DNA from: Microlunatus elymi
Lineage (GTDB): Bacteria > Actinomycetota > Actinomycetes > Propionibacteriales > Propionibacteriaceae
Direction: 5' to 3'
DNA: 64,000 bases
NCBI RefSeq assembly: GCF_007362775.1
Contig: NZ_CP041692.1
Span: 4,464,001 to 4,528,000, forward strand
The translations under genes were made by a program, and so were the position numbers. The notes below the pieces were generated by a model, which was given only the letters and a program-made list of their open reading frames with translations, did not search any database and was not told the origin of the DNA. Below, in pieces: positions 8,270-19,200 of the stretch. The stretch's first letter is position 1, and each line of letters begins with the position of its first letter.

Positions 8270-10153
8270 CTACTTCGTCCGGTACCAGTACTCGGGTACC
8301 AGAGTTTGCAGCGGGTTGTAGTTGACGCCGCCGACCTTCGTCGAGGTGGCGAAGACGTCGTACACGTTGGCCTGGAAGATCACCGGCAGTTGCTGAGCGG
8401 TGTAGTCCTCGAAGGCGTAGAAGGCGTTCATGTCCGAGCTGGTCAACGTGGTGTTGATCAACTTGTCCATCTTGGCGTCGCTGTAGCTGCCGGAGTTCGA
8501 GCCGGCACCGGTGGCGAACAGTGACTCACCGGTCGGCAGGTAGTCCGGCGCGTAGATCCAGCCGCCGCCCCAGTTGCCCATCTCCCACTTGCAGATCTTC
8601 TGCGAAGCCGTGCACGGGACGGACTCGCCGGTGACACTGTCGAACGGCTTGGACGTGACGTTCAGCACGATGCCCGCCTTGGACGCGTCGGACTTGTACT
8701 GCTGCATCTCTTGATCCAGCGACGGAGTTCCGGATGCGTAGTCCAGGTTGAACTCCATCTTCGCGCCCGACTTGACGTCCGGTCCGCACTGGTTCGAACC
8801 GCTGCCCGGTTTGGTGCAGGTCATCACGCCGTTGGTTTCGGTCCAGCCGTGCGAGGTGAGCAGCTGCTTGGCCTTGTTCACGTCGAACGGGTACGGCGTC
8901 CCCTGCTTGGCAGCCGGCGACATCCACTTGTTCACCGGCTTGGCCGGCACCGGTCCGAAGTTGACCAGACCGTAGCCCCGTAAGGCCTTCTGCACGTCGA
9001 CCGGCTGATCCAGCGTCTGCTCCAATGCCTGCCGGACGTACAGCTGCTTGAACGTCGGACCGACGGTCGGGTTGTTGAAGTTGATCGGGAAGTAGTTGAT
9101 CGACCACCGATAGGCGGCGGCCAGATCGTAGTTCGAACCTGCCGGATTGTTCTTCGGCAGATCGGAGCCGGCCGGCTTCGTCGGCAGATCCTGTGGCGGC
9201 ACGTAGCCGAGGTCGATCTGGTTGCCCGACTTCAGCACGTTGAACTCGGCGGTGTCGGTGGTGAATGGCAGGAAGTTGACTTGATCAAGCTTCGGCTTCG
9301 GCGAACCTGAGTAGGCCGTGTTCGGCACGATGCTGTAATGCCCGTCGGAGTTGTAGCTCTTCAACTTCCACGGCCCGTCGACGACGCCCCAGATCTTGCT
9401 GGTCGCGTACGTGCTCTGGTCCTTCGACTGCGCGGTCAGGAACTTCCACACGGCCGGGCACTTGCTGACCGAGGTCAAGCAACCGCCGCTGCCGGCGGCG
9501 GCCGACGCGCTGGTCACGTCCCACGCCATCGGCATCGGGGTGATCTGGGAGAACTCGTTGTACAGCAGCCAATTCGACGAGTACTTCTTGTCCATCGTCA
9601 GCTGCACCGTGTCGGCCGAAGTGGCCTTGTACGACTTGATGTTGTCCGGATAGGCGCCCGGCACGGTGCCGGCCCACTGAGCTGCCTCGGCCTTGGACAT
9701 GTTCAGCCAGAACACAACATCCTTGGCGTTGACCGCCTCACCGTTGGACCACTTCCACGGTTTGATCTTGATCGTCACCGTCTTGCCGTCGGTGGAGTAG
9801 GTCGGCTGCCGCGCCACCGACAGGCCCGGATCATTGGTCGGCTGATCGTTGTGACCGCCGAACCAGTACAGCGGCCGATACAGCAGCTGTTGCAGGTCAG
9901 AGATGTTGGCGACACTGAAGTTCGCGATCGGGCTGAACGGGAAGATCCAGTTCGGTGTCACCGAAGCGGCTTCGGCGACGTTGACGGTGCCGCCGTTCAC
10001 TGCCTTTCCGCTGGTCTGCGATTGCGGTTGGGTGCTGGTCGAGTGTCCACCCGAACAGGCTGCCAATGTGACGGCCACTGCGGCTGTCATGCTCACTCCG
10101 GCGATCAGCCGGACCCTACGGCGCCCCCGACGGCGCCCGAAACCCTTGTCCAC
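8270..10153 (-). CDS. Family 5 extracellular solute-binding lipoprotein (peptide/oligosaccharide)
   Basis: The 627-residue protein has an Arg-rich N-terminus, a hydrophobic signal and a lipobox ending LAAC (near residue 33), so it should be lipid-anchored outside the membrane. The body shows SBP family 5 features: NDPGLSVARQPTYSTDGKTV, WSNGEAVNAKDVVFWLNM and, toward the middle, LYVRQALEQTLDQPVDVQKAL. It delivers ligand to the downstream DppB/C-type permeases. The track-length frame starts at a TTG at 10165, but the GTG at 10153 has GGGAG five bases upstream and is preferred. The 218 nt upstream separate it from ftsB and may hold its own promoter. Confidence 0.92.
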   Translation of the reverse strand: MDKGFGRRRGRRRVRLIAGVSMTAAVAVTLAACSGGHSTSTQPQSQTSGKAVNGGTVNVAEAASVTPNWIFPFSPIANFSVANISDLQQLLYRPLYWFGGHNDQPTNDPGLSVARQPTYSTDGKTVTIKIKPWKWSNGEAVNAKDVVFWLNMSKAEAAQWAGTVPGAYPDNIKSYKATSADTVQLTMDKKYSSNWLLYNEFSQITPMPMAWDVTSASAAAGSGGCLTSVSKCPAVWKFLTAQSKDQSTYATSKIWGVVDGPWKLKSYNSDGHYSIVPNTAYSGSPKPKLDQVNFLPFTTDTAEFNVLKSGNQIDLGYVPPQDLPTKPAGSDLPKNNPAGSNYDLAAAYRWSINYFPINFNNPTVGPTFKQLYVRQALEQTLDQPVDVQKALRGYGLVNFGPVPAKPVNKWMSPAAKQGTPYPFDVNKAKQLLTSHGWTETNGVMTCTKPGSGSNQCGPDVKSGAKMEFNLDYASGTPSLDQEMQQYKSDASKAGIVLNVTSKPFDSVTGESVPCTASQKICKWEMGNWGGGWIYAPDYLPTGESLFATGAGSNSGSYSDAKMDKLINTTLTSSDMNAFYAFEDYTAQQLPVIFQANVYDVFATSTKVGGVNYNPLQTLVPEYWYRTK

Positions 10154-10335
10154 GGCCACTCCCAAGTCCCTGGTGAACTGAAGAATGTGCCGGCCGTGCA
10201 GTGGGGGCCCCTGCCGCGGAGATGATCACACGGCTCCACTGCGAGTCGGTACGTGCCATTCAGGTTAGCCATGATCAACTTCTCAGCCACTGTGTCCACC
10301 GAATTGACACTCAGCCTCGGATCAGACCTTCTCAG

Positions 10336-10377
10336 GAACCACGCAGACAGTCTGACGAACCACGCAGGCAGTCAGCG
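10336..10377. repeat. 21-bp direct repeat, two copies
   Basis: GAACCACGCAGACAGTCT and GAACCACGCAGGCAGTCA recur at 10336 and 10357. The second copy runs into the stop codon of the ftsB-like gene. They look like a local duplication at the 3' end of that gene. The rest of 10154-10335 shows no gene and no clear terminator. Confidence 0.6.
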
Positions 10378-11049
10378 GTGCTTGGTCTTCTCGGTGATCG
10401 TCGGCTCGGCGCTGGGTTGCTCGGCCTTCTTGGGGACCGTCGGTTTGTCGGCTGCTTCGACCGAACCCCACAGCTTGGAGTACCAGGCCGTCGCCGGTTT
10501 GCTGGCGGGCTGCGCGCCGGTGATCTCGTTCTCTCCGCTGACCGGTTTGCCGTCGGCGTCGACGACCCGGAACCCGCGCTCGCCGGGCATCACCCAGCCG
10601 AGCCGCTCGCGTGCCTGGGTGCGGACGTAGTTGGGGTCGTTCCAGCGGGAGATCTCGTCACTGAGCTCACCGATTTTCTGTTGTGAGGTAGTGATTTCCT
10701 GCTTGGTCGCGGCGATGTCCTGGCGTTGATTGAAGTAGGCCCGCAGGCTGGACGCGTACGAAATGGTCAAGATCAACAACACCACCGCCAGCGCGATCGC
10801 GCGAGTGGTCAGGCTGGCCCGCGGACGAGCCGCCGCGACCTTCGGAACGTCGCGGCTGATGGTCGGCTCGACCGGCTCGGGCTGCTGCGACGGGGCGGCA
10901 GCCGGCTTGCGGGTCGATCCGGGGCGACGAGAGCCGGTCGCCCCGGAGCGGGTCCGGCCGCGCCCGGCCGACCGAGGGACGTCCGGCTTGTTGCGGCCGG
11001 GTCCGGATCGGCTGGGGCCGGAGCGATGCGGCCCGGACGAATTCGGCAT
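10372..11049 (-). CDS. FtsB/DivIC-type septum formation protein
   Basis: The 225-residue protein has a basic, Pro/Ser/Arg-rich cytoplasmic tail (residues 1-80), one membrane helix (TTRAIALAVVLLILTISYAS, ~85-104), then a coiled coil (QDIAATKQEITTSQQKIGELSDEI) and the FtsB/DivIC signature WNDPNYVRTQARERLGWVMPGE. It is expected to join the FtsL/FtsQ divisome subcomplex at the septum. The Ser/Lys/Glu-rich C-terminal tail is longer than usual. ATG 11049 has GAGG about 8 nt upstream, and the gene starts 10 nt after eno. The eno-ftsB pairing is conserved in actinobacteria, but its usual next neighbour, DUF501, is displaced by the ABC operon. Confidence 0.9.
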   Translation of the reverse strand: MPNSSGPHRSGPSRSGPGRNKPDVPRSAGRGRTRSGATGSRRPGSTRKPAAAPSQQPEPVEPTISRDVPKVAAARPRASLTTRAIALAVVLLILTISYASSLRAYFNQRQDIAATKQEITTSQQKIGELSDEISRWNDPNYVRTQARERLGWVMPGERGFRVVDADGKPVSGENEITGAQPASKPATAWYSKLWGSVEAADKPTVPKKAEQPSAEPTITEKTKHR

Positions 11050-11059
11050 CAGCAGGACC

Positions 11060-12406
<1,347 letters not shown>

Positions 12407-12503
12407 CTAACGGCGAGACCAGTGACGACCGTGGTCCGCCACGAGCAATCCGCGCACCGCGCCCGGACGCGCCGGAATCCTCGCCCTCGCCTCAGCCGCG
12501 CGC

Positions 12504-12544
12504 AAAAACGTCAGCCGCACCCGGAATTTCGAGTGCGGCTGACG
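12504..12544 (-). terminator. Intrinsic terminator downstream of the small membrane protein gene
   Basis: A perfect 12-bp inverted repeat (CGTCAGCCGCAC at 12509-12520, GTGCGGCTGACG at 12533-12544) with a 12-nt loop is followed on the minus strand by TTTTT. It lies 73 nt after the stop of the gene at 12618. It should separate that gene from eno. Confidence 0.8.
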
Positions 12545-12617
12545 ATTTGGGGTGCGGCTGTCTGCGCCGCGGAGGTTTCGGGTGCGGGTGCGGGGGTCTG
12601 TGGTGTGGGGAGTCGCG

Positions 12618-12995
12618 TCAGCGGCGGTCGCGGTTGCTGCGGTTGCTGCGGTTGAAGACCAGGTTCACCGCGACGATGCCGGCCCAGCTGACGGCCACGC
12701 CGAGCAGACCGGGGTCGACCTGGGTGGCGGCGATCGCGGTGATCGGGATGCCGGTGCCGAGGGAGATGATCGTCAACGCGAACCGCTGGCCACGGTTCAA
12801 CTTCTCGTCCCGGATTCGGGCCAGCTCCAACTGGGTGGCAGCTTGCTGGCCCTGCTGGTGTTGCTGCCAGACGGCCTGTTCGACGCGCTCTGCCAGCCCG
12901 GCCGCGATCTGCGCCTCGTACTCGGGTCCGAGCTCTCGACGCGCGGCCATGGCTGCTTCGGCCTCGCGGCGGGCCTCATAGGACGGAACGGACAT
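12618..12995 (-). CDS. Small two-helix membrane protein, function unknown
   Basis: This 125-residue protein has a charged, Ala/Glu/Gln-rich N-terminal half likely to be helical (EAEAAMAARRELGPEYEAQI) and two hydrophobic segments (FALTIISLGTGIPITAIAA, then LLGVAVSWAGIVAVNLVF). It ends in an Asn/Arg repeat (NRSNRSNRDRR). I do not recognise a family with certainty; small DUF-type membrane proteins of this layout are common in actinobacteria. A TAAATT hexamer 6 nt before the ATG suggests a leaderless transcript, and an intrinsic terminator follows, so it is probably monocistronic. Confidence 0.7.
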   Translation of the reverse strand: MSVPSYEARREAEAAMAARRELGPEYEAQIAAGLAERVEQAVWQQHQQGQQAATQLELARIRDEKLNRGQRFALTIISLGTGIPITAIAATQVDPGLLGVAVSWAGIVAVNLVFNRSNRSNRDRR

Positions 12996-13001
12996 GGCAG
13001 C

Positions 13002-13007
13002 AATTTA
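13002..13007 (-). promoter_or_regulatory. -10 element of a candidate leaderless promoter (gene at 12995)
   Basis: TAAATT on the minus strand, 6 nt before the ATG at 12995. This is the best -10 match near that start; no ribosome-binding site is visible. Confidence 0.45.
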
Positions 13008-13076
13008 GCTCGGCCGCGGACCGTTCGCAGTGGGGACAGCCCCACTGCCGGCACCTCCCGCGGTCCTCCTGGCCGG

Positions 13077-13601
13077 TCAACCTCGTACGGGGCCGGGCCG
13101 CTGGGCCGCGAGCCATCGCTCGACCTGCCGCGGATGGCTGAACACCAGCACCGGCGGGCCTTGCGGATCGGCCGCCCACTCGCGCAGTCGCTGCCGCTTG
13201 CGCGCGAACGAACGGAAATGCCAGCGGACGATGGAGTCGTCGGCCACCGCGGTGGCCACCGTCTCGGTGTTGCCGTTGCAGGTGGGCGTGCGCAACAGCA
13301 CGTTGCCGATCGTCCTGCGGACCAGCCGGGACAGCGACAGCCATCGCGGATAGTCCAGGCCGATGATCAACTCCACTCGCTCGTTGACGATGTCCAGCCA
13401 CTTCCCGTAGCCGTGATCGAGGATCCAGGACTCGCCGGCACAGATCTCGGAGATGATCTTGCGTTGTTCGTCGCCGGGCACCGGCACCCAACCGGGACGC
13501 CAGGTCAGCTCGTCAACGGCAACAGGTGGCAGCCCGGTCCGCTCGGCCAACTCCTGGGCCAGCGTGGACTTCCCACTCCCGGTGACCCCGTACACCATCA
13601 C
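13077..13601 (-). CDS. P-loop nucleotide kinase-like protein (adenylate kinase/topology-modulation type)
   Basis: The 174-residue protein begins with a P-loop (GVTGSGKSTLAQELAE) and shows the pattern of the small adenylate-kinase-like family often labelled topology modulation protein: PVAVDELTWRPGW, then WILDHGYGKWLD, IIGLDYPRWLSLSRLVRR, and a C-terminal VLVFSHPRQVERWL. It probably phosphorylates a small molecule or nucleotide, but the substrate is unknown. The start is ambiguous: GGAGG lies 8 nt before the GTG at 13601 and 11 nt before the adjacent ATG at 13598. It is divergent from the deaminase gene, with 45 nt between the two starts. Confidence 0.8.
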   Translation of the reverse strand: MMVYGVTGSGKSTLAQELAERTGLPPVAVDELTWRPGWVPVPGDEQRKIISEICAGESWILDHGYGKWLDIVNERVELIIGLDYPRWLSLSRLVRRTIGNVLLRTPTCNGNTETVATAVADDSIVRWHFRSFARKRQRLREWAADPQGPPVLVFSHPRQVERWLAAQRPGPVRG

Positions 13602-13634
13602 GCGCCGCGCCTCCACAAAGCAGCACCCTATGAG

Positions 13635-13640
13635 TACGGT
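13635..13640 (+). promoter_or_regulatory. -10 element of a candidate leaderless promoter (deaminase)
   Basis: TACGGT 6 nt before the ATG at 13647, with no Shine-Dalgarno. It lies in the narrow space divergent from the kinase gene. Confidence 0.4.
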
Positions 13641-13646
13641 GGCTCG

Positions 13647-14219
13647 ATGGCCGATCCGACAAACAGGCAGTCCCTCACGCAAACCGATCTCGATCATCTG
13701 CGCCGATGTGTCGAACTGGCGCGAGGAGCACTGGATGACGGCGACGAGCCGTTCGGTTCGGTGCTCGTCGACGCATCGGGAACCGTCCGCTTCGAGGACC
13801 GCAACCGGGTCAAGGACGGCGATCAGACGCGGCATCCCGAGTTCGAGCTCTCTCGCTGGGCGGCCCGACATCTCTCGCCCGCCGAACGCGCCGGCTGTGT
13901 CGTCTACACCTCCGGTGAGCATTGCGCGATGTGCAGCGCCGCCCATGCCTGGGTCGGTCTCGGCAGGATCGTCTACGCCACCAGTACCCAGCAGCTCGTC
14001 CGATGGCGTACGGAGTGGGGCCTCGCGGCCGGTCCCGTCGCCGCGCTGCCGATCGAGGCCGTTGCCCCCGGCATCGAGACCGCGGGACCGGCGCCGGAGT
14101 TTGCCGACGAGATCCGTTCCCTGCACGAGCAGCTGATCAGTCGGCGCCGGCCGGGCTGGCCGAGCCCTCGGGCGAAGACGGACCGGACCGGACCGTCAGA
14201 GTTCGGCGGTCGGCCGTAG
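13647..14219 (+). CDS. Nucleoside/guanine deaminase-like zinc enzyme
   Basis: The 190-residue protein has the cytidine-deaminase-fold zinc motifs: H63-P-E65 and C93-x-x-C96 in the context YTSGEHCAMCSAAH. EPFGSVLVD near residue 34 is typical of the guanine/nucleoside deaminase group. The usual Pro before the first Cys (PCxxC) is His92 here, and HAE is HPE; zinc ligands and catalytic Glu are all present, so it is probably active. The substrate is unknown. The gene is convergent with mazG, 3 nt apart. Confidence 0.85.
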   Translation: MADPTNRQSLTQTDLDHLRRCVELARGALDDGDEPFGSVLVDASGTVRFEDRNRVKDGDQTRHPEFELSRWAARHLSPAERAGCVVYTSGEHCAMCSAAHAWVGLGRIVYATSTQQLVRWRTEWGLAAGPVAALPIEAVAPGIETAGPAPEFADEIRSLHEQLISRRRPGWPSPRAKTDRTGPSEFGGRP

Positions 14220-14222
14220 TGA

Positions 14223-14891
14223 TCAGGGTCCGAGAGAAGATTCGGCTTCGACGACACGGGACTCCAACCGGCGTACGGCGTCTCGGGCGGCTTGGTCGGC
14301 GTCGACCCCGCCTGCCTGGGCTCGCGCGACCAGCTTGATCAACTCCTCACCGACCGTGTCCGCGTCGATCGGCGAATCCGCCAGTTCGACCGGAACCGAC
14401 CGCGATCGGGCCCGGCTGATGATCTTGTTCGCCCGGGCCAGCGCGGACAACTGCTCCGGAATCCCTTCCAGTACGGACTTCCGGCCCTTCTCGGCGGCCT
14501 TCCGCTCTTCCCAACTGGCGTGGAGGTCTTGCGGCACTTCGCCGTCGGCGTACACGTACGGATGCCGGGCGATCAGTTTGTCTGCGACTCCGCGTGCCAC
14601 CGACCCGACGGTGAAGTCGGGATCGGTCTCGCCGGCGATGGTGGAGTGGAAGATCACCTGCAGCAGCAGGTCACCCAGTTCCTCACGAAGATGATCATGA
14701 TCGGCGACGGCCTCACCGGCGCTGCTGCCGCCCGGGCCCTCGATCGCCTCGACCACTTCGCAGGTCTCTTCGATCAGGTACTGGATCAGCGACCGATGGT
14801 TCTGCTCGGCATCCCAGGGACACTGCGTCCGCAGCGTCTGCATGACCTCGATCAGCCGGACCAACTCCCGGCCGTCGGCCTGCTGCGTCAC
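14223..14891 (-). CDS. mazG: MazG-family nucleoside triphosphate pyrophosphohydrolase
   Basis: The 222-residue protein carries one MazG domain: LIEVMQTLRTQCPWDAEQNH, then the metal-binding EETCEVVEAIE and EELGDLLLQVIFHS, followed by RHPYVYAD and WEERKAAEKG. The C-terminal half is shortened relative to the two-domain E. coli MazG (~263 residues). It hydrolyses (d)NTPs to monophosphates and may temper ppGpp. The GTG at 14891 overlaps the stop of the lipoprotein gene (GTGA). The order mfd, lipoprotein, mazG is conserved in actinobacteria. Confidence 0.93.
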   Translation of the reverse strand: MTQQADGRELVRLIEVMQTLRTQCPWDAEQNHRSLIQYLIEETCEVVEAIEGPGGSSAGEAVADHDHLREELGDLLLQVIFHSTIAGETDPDFTVGSVARGVADKLIARHPYVYADGEVPQDLHASWEERKAAEKGRKSVLEGIPEQLSALARANKIISRARSRSVPVELADSPIDADTVGEELIKLVARAQAGGVDADQAARDAVRRLESRVVEAESSLGP

Positions 14892-15424
14892 TGCTGCGGG
14901 CGGGTCTTGGCGACGTCGGAGAGTGAACCGGTGCCGGGGATGACGGTCAGCGACTGCTTCGGATCCCAGCTGCCGTAGCGCGGATTCACCGTCACATCGG
15001 CCTGCTCCAGTTCCTTCTTGAACTCGTCCTCGCCGATCTTCTTGGTGATGAGCTGGACGTCGGCCAGGTCGTAGGCGAGCTCGTGGGCGTCCGCGATCTG
15101 CAGCACCGCCGGGTTGAGCTGGGCATCGCGATCGGCGTCGGTGATGGTGATGCCGCGCTTCGCCGCGGTGTCCAACGCCACTTGTCCCTGGATCAGCACG
15201 GACAGGACCTGATCCCGGGACAGATCGCTGACCTGCTGGGCACCGGCCTCGGCGGTGTTCAGTTGGTCGCGGGTGATCGAGGTTCCGTCCACCACCGCGA
15301 CGTCGGCGGGCGACTGCGCGCAGCCACCGAGCAGAACCGCGCCCGACACGGCGGCACCGATCAGCGCACCGATCCTGCGTCGGGTGGGCAGGGCTTTGAC
15401 GTCGGTGCTGTCCTGTGTCCTCAT
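14888..15424 (-). CDS. SurA N-terminal-like lipoprotein
   Basis: The 178-residue protein has a signal peptide with lipobox LLGGC (around residue 33) and a SurA N-terminal-like segment (VAVVDGTSITRDQLN) followed by helical sequence. No PPIase domain follows, so any chaperone activity would rest on the SurA-N-type fold. It should sit on the outer face of the membrane. ATG 15424 has GGAAGG 6 nt upstream. It is translationally coupled to mazG, an arrangement conserved in related genomes though the functional link is unclear. Confidence 0.85.
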   Translation of the reverse strand: MRTQDSTDVKALPTRRRIGALIGAAVSGAVLLGGCAQSPADVAVVDGTSITRDQLNTAEAGAQQVSDLSRDQVLSVLIQGQVALDTAAKRGITITDADRDAQLNPAVLQIADAHELAYDLADVQLITKKIGEDEFKKELEQADVTVNPRYGSWDPKQSLTVIPGTGSLSDVAKTRPQQ

Positions 15425-15607
15425 CTGCTGCCTTCCAGGTCGTGCCGCGGCCCACCGGACCGCCGATACTTCAACTGCCCACACCGGACCGGGGCGATCC
15501 TATGCCATCGCCGCGGCTGCGCGGAGTCGGCCGGTACTGCCACAGGATGATCGCGATTCCACCTACGGACTGAGGAATTCCTGAACCCGGCTGCCAACAC
15601 TTGTTGG

Positions 15608-16204
15608 GTGCTAGCGTCCCGCCGATCCCCGCGCCCAGGACGGGCTGGCCGTCCAGCCCGCGGCGGGCAGACGGCCGGCTCCGCCATCTCAGCTGTCGTC
15701 ACCGGATCCTCCCCGGCCACCGGGCTGTCCCGGCTGCTGAGGGCGTACGCGATCACGCTGCTGTCGGCGCTGATCGGGCTGCCGGGACTGGCGGCCGGCG
15801 TAGTCACCTCGACGAGCTGCGGCGCCGGCGCAGGAGATTGCGACGTCCGCTGGGTGTACGGGCTGGTCGGCGGCGTGGTGCTGGCATTACTCGTCCAGCT
15901 GGTGCTGTCGCTGCATCTCAAGCTGGGTTGGTTGTTCTGGATCACCTCGTCCGCGATCACCGCGACGGTGATCACCAATCTGGACGCCTGGCCGGTGGTG
16001 CTGGTGACCGTACTGATCGCGCCCGGGATCGCTGCCTGGCTGAGTGATCCGCCGCAGCGTCGGCGAGGCGTCCTGGCCCACTGGGCACCACGCCTCGGCA
16101 TCCTGGTTGTGGTCGTTGCTGGGCTCGTCGGCATCGGCCTGATCGGCGGCATCACCGCCCCGAAGGCGCTCAGCTCTGGTCACGCGCTGGTGGTGCGGCG
16201 GTAG
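15608..16204 (+). CDS. Hypothetical membrane protein
   Basis: The 198-residue frame encodes a basic N-terminus and five or so hydrophobic segments (ITLLSALIGLPGLAAGVV, VGGVVLALLVQLVLSLHL, WLFWITSSAITATVI, VVLVTVLIAPGIAAWL, LGILVVVVAGLVGIGLIGG). The family is not recognised. The GTG at 15608 lacks a ribosome-binding site and a better start could not be chosen; a shorter product is possible. Its last 35 nt overlap the 3' end of mfd, which runs the other way. Confidence 0.65.
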   Translation: MLASRRSPRPGRAGRPARGGQTAGSAISAVVTGSSPATGLSRLLRAYAITLLSALIGLPGLAAGVVTSTSCGAGAGDCDVRWVYGLVGGVVLALLVQLVLSLHLKLGWLFWITSSAITATVITNLDAWPVVLVTVLIAPGIAAWLSDPPQRRRGVLAHWAPRLGILVVVVAGLVGIGLIGGITAPKALSSGHALVVRR

Positions 16205-19200
16205 CGATCAGCACGTTGTTGATCACCTCGGTGCACCACTGCAACAGCTCCAGATCCTTGATCTGGGGCCCACCGATCTGACGCGATCGCGGCTTGGGCA
16301 CCAGCATCAGGCCGGCCGTCTGCTTGATCACACTGCCGGGGTGCAGACGCTTCAACCGCAGCTGCGCCGACTCCGGCAGGTCGACCGGGGCGAACCTGAT
16401 GAAATTGCCCTGCACCACCACCTCGCTCAGGCCGGCTTGCCGGGCCAGCAGCCGAAAGCCCGCCACCGCAAGCAGGTTCTCCACTTCCGGTCCCGGCGTG
16501 CCGTAGCGGTCGGTCAGCTCGGCCCGGACGGCGTCGATGTCGGCGGTCGATCGGACCTCGGCGATGGTCTTGTACATCTCCAGCCGCAGCCGTTCCGACT
16601 CCACGTAGTCGGTCGGCAGGTGCGCCTCGATCGGCAGTTCGATCCTGACCTCGGGCTCGGGCTCGCCGCCCTCGCCGCGATAGTCGGCGACGGCCTCGCC
16701 GACCAGCCGGACGTAGAGATCGAATCCCACATCGGCGATGTGGCCGGACTGCTGCCCGCCGAGCAGATTGCCGGCACCGCGGATCTCCAGGTCCTTCATC
16801 GCCACTGCCATCCCGGCGCCGAGATCGGTATGGGCAGCGATGGTGGCGAGTCGATCATGGGCGGTCTCGGTCAGCGGCTTCTCCGGGGGGTACAAGAAGT
16901 ACGCGTACCCCCGTTCACGACCACGACCGACGCGGCCGCGGAGCTGATGCAACTGGGACAGCCCGAGGGTGTCGGCGCGCTCGACGATCAGGGTGTTGGC
17001 GGTGGAAATGTCCAAGCCTGCTTCGACAATCGTGGTCGCCACCAGCACGTCGGCACGCCGTTCCCAGAAGTCGACCATGACCTGTTCGAGCCGGTGTTCA
17101 CCCATCTGACCGTGCGCGGTGACCACCCTGGCCTCGGGCACCAGCTCGCGGATCCGGCGGGCCACCTTCTCGATCGACTGGACTCGGTTGTGCACGTAGA
17201 AGACCTGCCCCTCGCGCAACAGCTCGCGCCGGATCGCAGCGGTCACCTGGGCCTCGTCATACGGTCCGGCGAAGGTGAGCACCGGATGCCGTTCCTCCGG
17301 CGGGGTGGTGATCGTCGACATCTCCCGGATGCCGGTGACGGCCATCTCCAGGGTGCGCGGGATCGGCGTCGCCGACATCGCCAGCACGTCGACGTCCATC
17401 CGCAGCTTCTTCAACTGTTCCTTGTGTTCGACGCCGAATCGCTGTTCCTCGTCGATGATCACCAGGCCCAGGTCCTTGAACTTCACGCTGCCGCCGAGCA
17501 GTCGGTGGGTGCCGACCACGACATCGACGCTGCCCTCGGCGATCCCTGCCACGGTTGCCTTTGCGTCCAGGTCGGAGGAGAACCGACTGAGCGCGCCGAC
17601 CTTGACCGGGAACCCGGCATAGCGATCGGCGAAGGTGTTGTAGTGCTGCTGAACCAGCAGCGTGGTCGGCACCAGCACCGCCACCTGCTTGCCGTCCTGG
17701 ACCGCCTTGAACGCGGCCCGGACGGCGATCTCCGTCTTGCCGTAGCCGACGTCGCCGCAGATCAGCCGGTCCATCGGCACGATCTGCTCCATGTCCTGCT
17801 TGACCTCGTCGATGCACACCAGTTGATCGGGTGTCTCGACGTAGTTGAAGGCATCCTCGAGCTCACGCTGCCAGGTGGTGTCGCGGGAGAAGGCGTGACC
17901 GCGGCTGGCCTGCCGGGCCGCGTACAGCTTGATCAACTCCGCCGCGATCTCACGTACGGCCTTGCGGGCGCGACCCTTCCGTTTGGCCCAGTCCGAGCCG
18001 CCCATCCGATCCAACGTCGGGCTCTCACCGCCGACGTAGCGAGTGACCAGATCCAGCTGGTCCATCGGAACGTACAACCGGTCGGCAGGCTGGCCGCGCT
18101 TGCTCGGCGCGTACTCGACCACGAGGTATTCCCGGGTGGCGCCGCCGACCGTACGCTGCACCATCTCCTGATAGCGGCCGACGCCGTGCTGCTCGTGCAC
18201 GATCGGGTCGCCGGGCTGCAGTTCGAGCGGGTCGATCTGCTTCTTCCGGCGGGCCGGCATCTTGCGTTCGGCACGGTCGATCTGATGCTGACCGGACAGG
18301 TCGCCGGTGGTGTAGACGGCGAGTTTGATCTTGTCCACCAGCACGCCGGTGCGCAGTTCGCCGACACTGACGGTGACCAGCCGCGGCTGTGGCGCGGTGT
18401 CGAGATCCTCGATCAACTTTGCCGGAATCTCTTGCTCACCGAGCATCTGGACCATCCGCTGCGCGGTGCCCTTGCCCTCGGCGACCAGCACCACCTGCCA
18501 GCCGTCGTGAACATGATCACCGATCTCGGTGATCGACTTCTCCGCGTCGCCGCGATGCGTCTCGGGCACCTGGGCGGAGACCGTACGGGATTCGACACCC
18601 CGGGTGCTGACCGCGGCGGAGAAGTCGATCACCTCACCCTCTTCGGTACGGATCGGCATCGCCGCCGCGTCCGGTGCGGCGCTGAACGTCGACAGCGACC
18701 ACCAGGCCAGACCGCGATCCAGGGCGTGCTCGCGGACGTCGGCCAGCGGACGATAGGCCGACGACCCGAGATCGATCGGAGCCTGACCGCCGCCGGCGGC
18801 CGCGGCCCAGGAGGCGCCGAGGAACTCCTCACTGGTCTTGACCAGATCGGCCGACCGGGTCCGGACCAGTTCGGGGTCCGACACCAGCACGTGGGTGCCG
18901 TCGGGCAACAGGTCGACCAGCAACTCCATCCCGTCGACCAGGGCCGGCGAGAGTGACTCCATGCCCTCCACCGCGTGCCCGGCGGCGATCCGTTCCAGCA
19001 TCTCGGAGAGCTCGGGATGTTCGGCCATCAGGGCCGCTGCCCGCTGCTTGACCTGGTCGGTGAGCAACAACTCGCGGCACGGTGAGGCGGTGATGTCGTC
19101 GATCACGATGTCGCTGGATCGCTGATCGGCAACGGCGAAGTAGCGGATCTCCTCCACCGTGTCGCCGAAGAAGTCGATCCGGACCGGATGTTCCTCGGTC

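Noticed and set aside
16341-18956. 871-codon plus-strand open frame
   Set aside because: Antisense shadow of mfd, whose protein matches its family over the full length.
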